From: Trichosporon coremiiforme
Lineage: Eukaryota; Basidiomycota; Tremellomycetes; Trichosporonales; Trichosporonaceae
Direction: 5' to 3'
Assembly (NCBI GenBank): GCA_039545355.1
Contig: BCJJ01000004.1
Coordinates: 1,444,801 to 1,508,800 of the forward strand
Length of the DNA: 64,000 nucleotides
This document shows positions 22,805 to 32,291 of this stretch, one piece after another; the first letter of the stretch is position 1, and every line of letters starts with the position of its first letter. The notes under the pieces are model-generated. The model ran no database searches. It saw only the letters and a program-made list of their open reading frames with translations, and was not told the origin of the DNA. A program made the translations under genes and the position numbers.

Positions 22805-23687
22805 ATGTCGGACGACGGAATGGAGGTCGGAGACACGTACGACTACGAGGAGCCGGAGCACATTGAGTGAGTATGCTTCTGCAGCTGCTGCGATAGCAGC
22901 AGGTGCCGAGCTTTACCTGCGTCCTGCTGTAGAGCTAGTTCTGTGATGTTGAGACGAATCCTCGACAACGGCGCGCATTCCCCGTGCAGTGATCCTCAGC
23001 ACATCCTCGGGAGAGGATCTGGAAGGCGGCGCATACTCAGAGCTGTGTGGCATCGCACGACGAAACTAAGCTGACCCCAGGTACGACGCCGCTCTCTCCC
23101 CCGGCGCCGGCGGCGACGAGGACAACATCATCGTCTCGGGCGACGTTCCCGAGGGCAAGCAGCGCACGGGCAAGGCCGCCGTCGCCAACGAGGTCCGCAT
23201 CACGACCCCGTACATGACCAAGTACGAGCGCGCGCGCGTGCTTGGAACACGAGCTCTGCAGATTTCGTGAGTTTCTTGGATCAGCATTCCGCTGCGACGA
23301 CGAGATCCACACTGCCCGGCATTCGCCTTCTCACCGACGATGTCCCTGCTTCCTCTCTCGCCTCCTCTGCTCTTCCCTTCGCGAGACTACGGATATCTGG
23401 CATCCGAGCCACTCGAAACCGCAATTCCGTCGGAGGAAGAGCCAGGGATGATGGAGAAAGAAGTGGTGATGATCTTGGGACAGCATTCACCCTTAGCTTC
23501 GCTCAGAGCTCAGCTGACGGCCAGGATGAACGCCCCCGTCCTCGTCCCCGTCGAGGGTGAGACGGACCCGCTCGAGATCGCCCTCAAGGAGCTCGCGGCC
23601 AAGAAGATCCCTCTCGTCATCAGGCGATACCTCCCCGACAATTCGTTCGAGGACTGGAAGGTCGAGGAGCTCATTGTGCAGGAGTAA
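22805..23687 (+). CDS. RPB6: DNA-directed RNA polymerases I, II and III subunit RPABC2 (Rpb6)
   Basis: Rpb6 is a small subunit shared by all three nuclear RNA polymerases. It stabilises the clamp and the largest subunit. Three exons (22805-22866, 23081-23266, 23525-23687) encode 136 residues. The N-terminus is acidic ([19 protein letters not shown]). The conserved core runs [28 protein letters not shown], then [21 protein letters not shown], and ends [11 protein letters not shown]. The introns are 214 and 258 nt, longer than most in the window. The second intron stays open in the last exon's frame, which could mislead start choice. Confidence 0.96.
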
Positions 23688-24013
23688 GCGTGCTGCAACG
23701 CTCATCTCCCCTCCCTTTCGCTCGACCACTTCGTTCCCGTTTTATATCAGAGTCTCGATGCATTTTTTGTAATAACACAAAAATCCCTAATGCGTGATAA
23801 ATGGAAGTCTAGTGGACTGGATGTCTGTCTATCTGCTCTAGCGCTGGCAGAGAGGAGGGGGGGGGGGCCGGTCTTGAGGTGTTGAGGATGGAGATTGGAT
23901 GGCGAGAACCGAGATGAGCACAGTGGATGCCGGGCAGCTCAATGATGACTGGGTAGCTCAACGGCTCACACCTCGCTTCGCTCGGTGCTCGGCGTGCTCG
24001 GCGTGCTCGGCAT
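23688..24013. other. Convergent 3' flanks of RPB6 and the TBC gene
   Basis: Short AT-richer 3' region followed by a poly-G run at 23857-23867 and a tandem repeat of a 9-bp unit (GTGCTCGGC, three copies at 23985-24011) that ends just before the TBC stop codon. No gene is seen. Confidence 0.5.
23985..24011. repeat. 9-bp tandem repeat, three copies
   Basis: The unit GTGCTCGGC is repeated three times head to tail just 3' of the TBC gene stop codon. Confidence 0.7.
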
Positions 24014-26969
24014 CTAGTCGGGGAGCTCACGCACGACGAGCCGCTCAAACCTGCTCTCCTGCCAAGTATCGTTCGCAAGCCACTCGAACAGCGGCTCCTC
24101 GCCCAATCCGAACACACTGAGGGTGCCATCGACGTGGTCGTCGTAAATCTCACCCCTCAGCTTGGCCCTCTCCCTCTCGCGCTCCTGGATCAGCATGCTC
24201 GCCTTGTTATGCCCATCGAGCACGCTCTGGATCTCCTCCCGGTCGGGGTAGTAGAGGCGCGGCTCTAAGAATCCAAAGATGGCCAGCGCCGCACGGAACA
24301 CATACCCGTCTCCGTCGAGGACGATCTGGTCCCACAGCCGCAGCGCGGTGTCAAAGGGGACCTGCTCGACTAGGACGGAGCGGAAGTACGCCTCGGGCAG
24401 CTTCAGGCCGAGGTTCTTGCAGTTCGCAAAGATGCGGGGGAACGTGTCCGCCTGCAGGTTTTCGAACACGCGGTAGAAGGCGGCGATCTCGTCCGTCGTC
24501 TCGGAGTAGAAGGCACGCAGCATGGGACGCGAGAGGAAGTTGCACAGACTGAAGAAGGCTTGGTCGGCTGGAAGGACGAGCAGGAACATGGCCGCTAGCA
24601 TGTTGATGTACGGCGCGTAGCCGAGCGCTTCGTCGGAGCGGTACACGACCCAGGCGCAGATGAGTTCCTTCAGCTCGTCGCGCATCGGTGACCCGCGCTG
24701 GAAGATGTGCAGCGTGTTCAGCGTGTGGTCCAGGTCTTCTTCAAGTCGGGAGAGGATGTCGGCGGGGAAGCGGCCGTGCTCCAGTGCTCGCTGGGAGCGC
24801 TTCAGGTACATCTTGTATGCGTCTGAGTGTCAGCTACCGATTCTTGCCTTTCAGCTAGTCCGGTCTCGACTTAGCGGCGACGCAACGACTCACCTTTGTG
24901 CATCGTGAGCGGATTCCCGATCGCGAGCTGCCACGCCTTCCCCCTCAAACGGGGCGGACATCCCTCGAACCACAACTTGCGCTTGGCGGGATCATGTCGC
25001 ACCTGGGCGGGACTGAAGTCCTTCGCGTTGAGCATGTTCTCCCACCGCGGCGTGACTTCGAGCAACCGCTTTTCCCGCGCGGCCTGCCGGGCCGCTTGCT
25101 TCTTCCGCTCCTCGGCGTCGTGCTGCCGCGCCTGCGCCATCATGCTCTCCCACTCGTGCAGGTGGGCTTGGTCCTCCGACTTGTCCTTCGGCGGGAGGTG
25201 CGCTGGCCGCGTCCGCGAGACAAACTTCTCGAATGCGTTCACGCCCTTCACGCCTAGCGCTTGCGTGGGCTGCTGGTTTGCGTTGGCTGGGATCGGGTTC
25301 ACTTGCGGTGAACCGGTCGGCGACGGGGCGGCGGGAGCAGAGGCGGTGCCAGGTGACTCGCGCGGCGTCGCGGTTGCTGAGGCCGCAGCCGACGCAGCAC
25401 GGCTCACGGGCGTTCGTGGCCGGTCCGACACGATCGGGACGCCGCGGCTATCGACACGCGCGTGGCCGTTAGACGCGAGCGAGGAGCGAGCAGGCGGAGG
25501 GATGTTCGAGTCCTTCGACACGTTGCGCGAGTGTGACGATCCCAGGCTCGTTTGCCGGGACAGGCCGGTCTTGACCTCTGTCTCGCCATCGAGCGGGATA
25601 GACTCGAACGGCACACTCTCCATCGGCATGTCCTCCATGCCGTCGTCGTCGTCGAACTCGTCATCCGTGTGCGAGGCGTCGATCGATCGGAACTTGGGTG
25701 ACATGAGCACTCGCGGCGATCCCTTCGCTGACCGCGGCGAGATGATGCCGACCCGCGAGGACGACATGGACGTGGAGCGGAGCATGGGTGAAATCTGCGG
25801 CACCTCGCCCGGTGTGGATGGCTGAGAGGATGGGGTAGGGGTGACGGACAGTGGTGGGAGTTGACGACGAGAGGCGATCGAGGAGCTCTCCTCGAACGGT
25901 GGGAGAAGGGCAGTCGGCGTTTTGCTATCGGACCTGACACTGGTGGGTGTGCCCGCTTCGACGTGAACGTCGGGAACGGGTCCGGGATGTGTGGAGTCGG
26001 AAGTCTCGTTCTCGTTCAAGGTGGAGATGGCGTGCAAGTCGGTCGATTTCTCAATCGCAGCAGCAGTGTCGTGGCGTTCAGATCCTGTCGACGTCGACGC
26101 CTGTTCCGCGGGAAGGGCCTCGTCCTGTGTGCTCTCGGCACAATCGGCCGAGTCGTCGGCAGTGCTGTCGGCCACGACAGATGAGGGCGCCTTCTCAGAT
26201 TCTGGCTCAGCTGGTTGCGCAGAGTGTGACGGCGTGGCTGCTGGGGGAGATGAAGGCTCGTGGTCAGCACCGATGTCGACTTCCTCGAACTCGTTCTGGT
26301 CGTGTGTTGAGGTCGACTCCTCTGGCGGGGACGGGGCAGCGGCGTCGGTGTGCTCAAAGGAGTCGATATCGACAGACGTGAAACTGTCAAGTGGAGTTTC
26401 GTGTTTGGAGTCGGAGGTTGTTGTTGGCTCGATGACCTCCTCGGCGGCTTCGCCCAGATCGCCCGACTGGGGCTCATCCTGGTGCAATAGCTCTGGGACA
26501 CTTTCGCCGTGTTCAGGTTCGAGCTCCACAGGTTTAACGCAGTGCACGGACGCTTCTACTGGCACGACCTCTTCCTGGGTCATGCCAATATCGCCCTCTT
26601 GTGATTCGAGGTTGACTGCGCTCAGACCTGAGGCGATGTCTGCATCCTCTGCGGGTGACGCAGCATCGTCTGTACGCTCGGGCTCGGCTGGTGCGTCGGG
26701 ATTCGCGGTCGGTTCTGAAACGGGGGCTGCCGGTGGCGAGCTTGGTCGTGACGGCTCATCCGTGAGCGGCGCAGAGGCGGACAGAGAAGGGGACCCGGGC
26801 AGACTGGGTGTCTGCAAAATGTCAGCCGATTGTTGTTGTTGTTGTCCTGACTCACCTCGGCCTGGTCCTGGGCGTCCACCGTGACCTCGGCGGCGCTGTT
26901 GGCTGGCGGCGCGTCCTGAGCAGGGGCTGACTTGCCCTTCTTCTGCTTGCGGCCACCTTTCTTCCCCAT
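24014..26969 (-). CDS. TBC (Rab-GAP-like) domain protein, TBC1D12/14-related, lacking both catalytic fingers
   Basis: Three exons (26969-26856, 26811-24894, 24822-24014) encode 946 residues. The first 600 or so residues are disordered and rich in Ser, Pro, Glu and Asp, with a short basic start (MGKKGGRKQKKGK). An Arg/Lys/Glu-rich helix precedes the TBC domain, which occupies the last 270 residues or so. It begins at PRLRGKAWQLAIGNPLTM and includes HIFQRGSPMRDELKELICAW, FSLCNFLSRPML and RLWDQIVLDGDGYVFRAALA. This order matches TBC1D12/14 proteins. The Arg-finger motif I-x-x-D-x-x-R-T reads LEEDLDHT, so the Arg is His. The Gln-finger motif Y-x-Q-G reads GYAPY, with no Gln. Such domains normally bind Rabs without activating GTP hydrolysis. 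The Rab partner is unknown. Confidence 0.82.
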
Positions 26970-28608
26970 GTGGTTTGGTGGACAGCTGGTGGAGGTGTGG
27001 GTTGTAGATGTGAGCGGGATGTTGTTGACGAGGAAGTGGTCCCGAAGTCGATGCCGAGGATGGTCGCAGTCATGGAGTCTGAGAAGCTACGTGGCGTGCC
27101 TGACCGGCAGCACCTTGAAAATAAGTGCAGAAGGTTTAAGGTCGGCAGATCCTATGCATCGCAATTCAAGAGACACCAGAGCTCATGATTACATTGCGCA
27201 GGCTCCTCCGAGCTCTTCGACAGCAACTCTGCAGACGAGGCGGTTATTATTGAGTACTGGAAGGTGATACTCGACTGCACAGGCATTTTCTGAGACGAGG
27301 GGCAATGCCGTCATTCTGGTGCCCGGTGGCGGAGATGTCCTCTAACTCCGAGCGCCTCTATCGATGACCCAGTCCACCCCCGGCCGCCGCTGCAGATGGC
27401 CGCTGACTGCCGGGGTGTGGGGCGGCAAACAGCCAGCTGAAAGGGACAGGTGATTACGGTAGACCGAGGCTCATAGCGGCCTGGCACTCAGTCAGTCAGC
27501 GATCCTAGTTGCTTCCTGATTCATCTGGCCACTGAATGCCATGTGATGTCAGTGTGGTGACAAGGTGACAGGATGCGAGTTACTCGATTACCTGGGTGAC
27601 CGCAGTAGCCGTAGTGCCTGTCGTGGTCAAGTGGAGACATGGAATGCAGTTCAAGGGCACCCGCTGGGACTTCGGATCTGGTGGTGTCAGCGGCGGTCAT
27701 GTGGACGGGCTTAGCACGTAGAAGAGCCCTTCGTGGGAGAGCTCAACGCCAGGGTGAATAAAGGCATCGCCTATGAATCGCTTACTGCGGGCATGGGCCG
27801 GATACGTCCGTCGACCGCAGGCCACAGCCGCCGCCGTACCACCGGAGTAAGCACATGCCTACGGTCGTTGATGGGGTTTGACTACTGCTGGGTAAGGTTA
27901 GAACAATCGATCCTATACTAGGGGATAAGCCGGCCATGCTCCCGCTCTCACCCACCCTCTTCATTGCGCACATGCGCACACGGCAGCAATGGGCAGTGCA
28001 CTCACTCCACGGTGGGAGGACTCGTAGACTGGGGGTGACTGGGCTGGACCCATGCACCCAGAATCAGCCAGCTTGGCGTCTGCCGCGACGGCCACGTCTA
28101 CGACTGCATTGTGACTTACGGGCCCAATTCTCACTGTGGATCGATCCGCATTAGCACATAGACGCTCTTGATACTCCCGGATCGGGATCGGGCGCCTCCA
28201 GCTGATCTTACGCACGCTTCGTCCGACCACCCTACCCCCTCTTCCCATTCTCATCCTCACCTTCTCACCTTCCCCCCAGAACTCTGCATTGCACATTCGA
28301 CCTTTGCTTCTTCACTCTTATCAATCATCGCAACTGGCCACCCTATCGCGACCTCCACCGAGTCTGGTCAGCATAAGAGGTTCACCTTCCTCGCCGCTGC
28401 CCAGCACCCATTCCCCACCACCGCACGGATAACCTCCACCTTCCCTCTATCACCATCTCGGCACCCACCTCCAAGCCTGCCCTCCCCACCCGGCAATCCG
28501 AGTCGCCCATTCATCAACCTCCCCTCGATCGCTCCCCACCACCTCCCCCTGCTCTTACTCAGCGACAACCCACAACCTTACTCTCGCCCTCGACACTGGC
28601 TTATCGCA
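26970..28608. promoter_or_regulatory. Divergent 1.6-kb region between the TBC and Yippee genes
   Basis: This contains both promoters. From about 28,190 to the Yippee start the plus strand is strongly pyrimidine-rich with few purine runs, typical of a long fungal 5' leader. The part from 27,100 to 28,150 shows no gene, tRNA or large repeat. Confidence 0.45.
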
Positions 28609-29539
28609 ATGGGTCGATCGTTCCGAATCTACCTCGCGGGAGAGACTGTGTTCGTCTGTCGCAAATGTCAGAACCACCTCGCCGTCGGCGAGCAGGTAGA
28701 ATCAAAGGTAAGTTTTACGACCAGTTATGCGCATGCATGGGAGGTGTGGTGCGGACTCTGGCTGGCGTGTGCGTAGTTCCCAGCCGGTGGCAAGGGTGGC
28801 CAACACCCTGCATTCAGCTGCACCGGTGTGCTAGTGTGGGGGCCAGGCGCAGCCCTGGACCCTACCCGCTCGTTACCGTGACACGGTTGGCCGCCGGGGC
28901 GGCTCCGGTTCCGGTACCCCTACGGTCAAGGCGCAATGTCTCGTTGCCGCCGGACCGATGTCTGCATGGAACTGGCTGCTCGACGAATGCATGGTAGAGC
29001 TAGGTGGTTCCCCAGATGCACAGCTAACAGCAGAACTTCCACGGAACGCATGGTACGGCTTACCTTGTCAAGCATGTGTGAGTGATAACTGTTCACAGGG
29101 TATAGTTGAAGCTGACCTCAGCGTGAACTGCTATGTCAGTGACACAGCTGCGGACCGCGAGATGCGCACAGGCAAGCACACAGTACGCGATGTGTTCTGT
29201 GGCGTCTGCGATGAGATTCTCGGCTGGCGATATGTGAGTTAGCCATGGAGGCAGGTCAACTGCTGCTCTTCTGTAGATAATGGAGGAAGTAGCATCAGCG
29301 CCCTGCCAGAAGCTTGAGTACTGCAGAGCGTAGCTGACGTCCAGGACTACGCCTTCGATCTCGAGCAGAAGTACAAGGAGGGCAAGTTTATCCTCGAGTG
29401 CGAGCTGATCACGGAGCGCCCCGAGTCCAAGGCACGCGATCCCGTGTTCCGCCCCCGCATCGAGGAGATTGTGCGTGAGTCAACGCGCTCAGACGCCGCC
29501 GCGCTGGCGCAGCAGATCCCGATCCTGAACCGCGGTTGA
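28609..29539 (+). CDS. Yippee zinc-binding protein (Moh1-like)
   Basis: Yippee proteins have a single zinc-binding Mis18-like beta fold; the fungal members (yeast Moh1) are linked to stationary-phase survival. Four exons (28609-28707, 29034-29077, 29122-29233, 29345-29539) encode 149 residues. The zinc ligands are VCRKC (17-20) and VFCGVC in the second half. The conserved blocks NFHGTHGTAYLVKHVVNC, GKHTVRDVFC and [25 protein letters not shown] are complete. A C-terminal extension of about 30 residues after the fold (ERPESKARDPVFRPRIEEIV and on) makes it longer than the usual 105-120. The first intron is 326 nt, the second only 44. Confidence 0.9.
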
Positions 29540-30212
29540 CTCGCGGCCCACTCGCGTCCCCACATTCACAACCTCGCAGGATACAGCAGTCACTACCATG
29601 TGCGCAGAGATCAGCCGCATTTTGACTGAGAGTGTCTGCGAGAAGCGAGACGGTGGAGCGAGTGGCCTAGACGATATGTCGGTGATACGTAAGAGAAGAA
29701 GAGGAAGACGCAGAGAGGAGCGTGCCGAAGCGGCTCCAGAACCACCCTCACACCACTCCAACCCGCCAGTGGTACCCGTTGTATACCCAACCTGTACCAC
29801 CCTCCACCCCCCTGTATACCAATTCCCCTGTATGTGTGTTGACCCCCGTTCTATCTGTACTTTAACTTTCACCTGGGTATTTAGCAGTCTCGAATTCAAC
29901 GACTGAAGGAAAGAAACAAGTGAGGAAATGCAAACAAATCTGAAGTATGTGGGCGAGTCCAACGCTTTCTCAGGTGCAACCCAGTGGCTAATGATATGAA
30001 TGCATTGCAAATGGGAGAGAGGTTGGGTATGTGTTGGAAGAAGGAACCGAGACCTCTCGCAGTGGAGGCCTGGCCAGCTCTGGTCTGTTTCGTCTTTTCA
30101 TCGCGAGACGGTGCGCGTCTCTCGCGGGTGCCTACGTGCTCTAGATCTATCTATGCTGCCATTGTGCTGTCTGTTCTGTCTGTCTGTCTATCGTCCGTCG
30201 GCCGTCCTCACC
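29540..30212. other. Convergent region between the Yippee gene and COQ1
   Basis: This holds the two 3' UTRs. Open frames of up to 173 codons on the minus strand cross it without any recognisable content. No RNA gene or repeat of note was seen. Confidence 0.5.
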
Positions 30213-31700
30213 TCACTTGACGCGGTCCACGACCTTGATAGTGAGGTCGACGAGGGCGTCCCTAGCCTCCGAAGGGGGCAGGAGCATGATGAGTTCCTTT
30301 GCCTCGTTGGCAAAGAACTTGGCCAACTCCCCAGTCCTCTGCAAGCCCTGTGAGTTCTTAACGAGCTCGAGGGCCGTGGCCGTGTCTCCGTCCTCGGAGA
30401 ACTTCCTCCTGATAAGCGGGCCGAGCTCGGGATGCTCCTCCCACGCAAAGAGGGCGGGGGCGGTAGCGAGTCCGAGACGCAGGTCGGCGCCAGAGCCGGG
30501 CTTGCCCAGATCAGCGGAGGCGGGGAGGAAATCGAGCATGTCGTCGACGAGCTGGAACGCAATGCCGAGGTTACGGCCATAGCCGTACGCGACGTCCTTG
30601 ATCCAGGCCGCGTCGCGGGTAGCTCCTTCCCCGCAGCCGCCGAGGATGACGGCGCAGCGCGCACCCTTGGCCATCAAAGATGCCGTCTTCAGGTACGTCT
30701 TGCGCATGTACTCTTCGAAGCCGGCTTGCGTCGGGGACTCGGCCGGCTTGGTCGTCGCCTTCAGCTGGATGACCTCGCCCTCGACCAGGTTCGCGACCGT
30801 CGTCGAGAGGAGCTCGGTGACTTCCGCATTGCCGAGGCGCGCGAGACCGACAGACGCGCGGCCGAGGAGGAAGTCGCCCGCCAGGATCGAGAGCTTGTTC
30901 CCGAAAGCGGCGGGGGCGGAGGGCGAGCCGCGGCGCAGGTCCGAGGCATCAATCACGTCGTCGTGCAGGAGGGACGCGACGTGGATCATCTCGCAGATGG
31001 ACGCGAGCCGTCGCTGAGTGGGCAGGATGACCTTGCCGTCGCCGGCGGGGAGAATGTCTGCAAACTTGGTATGCGTCACTTCTGGCGGGTTCGGGGGCTG
31101 GTTCGAGGAGAAGAGGAAGTTGAACCCGCCCAGCTTGTCGTCCGTCGCCGCCTCGGTGCGGGTTATCCTGAACGGCTCGCTGAAGACCATCCGTCCGCGC
31201 GGCTCCAGGCCCATGCTCTCGGGGTTCCAGTCGTTGAGCACGCCGCCCATCTCCGTCACCGCGCGGTTGATCCCTCCGGAGCGGAGACGCTGGTCCTCCG
31301 CCGCCCTGGCGTAGGCGCTCTCCCACCCCCGGCCAGCGAGGCCGTTCGTCGCCTGCGCCATGAGCAGGACGAGAAGCGGACGCAAAGCCTTGCCCTCAGC
31401 CTTGAAGTAATACTTGGCCACGGCGTCGAGAGACGGGTGCGACGAGCCGAGCATCTGGAACAAGCTCGCCTTCAGCTCGCCAATCTCGCCCTTGATCGCG
31501 AACAGGGGGTCCTCGACCGCGGCTCCATCGGCGAGGATGGCGTGCGCATTCTGCGTCGCCTGCGCCCAGCCACTGGGTCCCGACTGCTGGACGGCAGCGG
31601 CGGCTGAGCGTTTCGGAGTCGAGGAGTGCGTTGCCCGCCGTCCGGCCGCCGAAGCGAGCGGCCGCAGACGGCGGGATGGTCGTAATGTCGCGCGGAGCAT
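30213..31700 (-). CDS. COQ1: Polyprenyl diphosphate synthase, mitochondrial (ubiquinone side chain)
   Basis: Coq1 condenses isopentenyl diphosphate units onto an allylic primer to make the ubiquinone tail in the mitochondrial matrix. The gene is a single exon of 495 residues. It has an Arg-rich, acid-free presequence (MLRATLRPSRRLRPL). The substrate-binding GKALRP is at 103-108, the first Asp-rich motif is LLHDDVID (247-251), and the second is DDMLD (386-390). Between the GKALRP helix and PTQRRLASICEMIH lies an insert of about 110 residues (115-228) of low predicted order. It is clearly translated, since the frame stays open without splice sites. Chain length cannot be told from the sequence. 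It shares a 591-bp promoter region with KRI1. Confidence 0.92.
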   Translation of the reverse strand: MLRATLRPSRRLRPLASAAGRRATHSSTPKRSAAAAVQQSGPSGWAQATQNAHAILADGAAVEDPLFAIKGEIGELKASLFQMLGSSHPSLDAVAKYYFKAEGKALRPLLVLLMAQATNGLAGRGWESAYARAAEDQRLRSGGINRAVTEMGGVLNDWNPESMGLEPRGRMVFSEPFRITRTEAATDDKLGGFNFLFSSNQPPNPPEVTHTKFADILPAGDGKVILPTQRRLASICEMIHVASLLHDDVIDASDLRRGSPSAPAAFGNKLSILAGDFLLGRASVGLARLGNAEVTELLSTTVANLVEGEVIQLKATTKPAESPTQAGFEEYMRKTYLKTASLMAKGARCAVILGGCGEGATRDAAWIKDVAYGYGRNLGIAFQLVDDMLDFLPASADLGKPGSGADLRLGLATAPALFAWEEHPELGPLIRRKFSEDGDTATALELVKNSQGLQRTGELAKFFANEAKELIMLLPPSEARDALVDLTIKVVDRVK

Positions 31701-32291
31701 GCGGAGTGTGTCGGTGTCGCGCGCTCAGTCAGGAATGACGAGTGGTGGTGGGTGAGCGAGCGCGGTGTTGTTTTGAGGATGACGGCCGGAGAGAAAAAAG
31801 TTGAGATGAGGCGCTTCCGATAAGAATCCCAGGCTCTGGTCTTCTGGTGCGGTGTGTGCGGTGTGTGCGGAGGCGCTCCGAAATTTCAGTGAGTAACCGA
31901 AAAGAGAAGGAAGTCGTTCTAACCAACTCGCCAAATCGAGTGTCGGGTCGCTGTCAAAGCTGGTATGTGGGGGTTTAGAGTAGACAGACGTCGCGGCCGG
32001 CCAGAAAGGAGTGGACCACCGTGTGAGGAAAATGTCGGATGAATGGCCAGCCGCAGCCTAGAACTCGCCCAAGTCCAGGGATCGGCACCGGCTCGCTCTC
32101 ACATTACTCATAGCGCTGACTGGCCGCGGCTTAGGCGTGGGAACAGAGGGGCCGTATCTTGGACGCCTACAACGTTCGTTCACTCGTCACGTGACCCTCT
32201 CCAACCTCCACCACCCCGCTCCCAAAAGTTGCGAGGGGTCAGCGTCATGAACAGCGAGCCTGTTGTTGTTGTTGCCGCAAGACCAACCATC
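31701..32291. promoter_or_regulatory. Divergent promoter region COQ1 / KRI1
   Basis: A 591-bp gap between two start codons. It contains the palindrome GTCACGTGAC at 32186-32195, about 100 bp from the KRI1 start. No gene lies within. Confidence 0.5.
32186..32195. promoter_or_regulatory. GTCACGTGAC palindrome (Cbf1/E-box type)
   Basis: A perfect 10-bp palindrome with the CACGTG core lies in the shared COQ1/KRI1 promoter. This is the optimal core of Cbf1-like bHLH factors, but use here is inferred. Confidence 0.45.

Noticed and set aside
23466..23517. C/D snoRNA in the second RPB6 intron
   Set aside because: A GTGATGA C-box-like and a CTGA D-box-like sequence are present, but there is no terminal stem and the CTGA coincides with the branch site.
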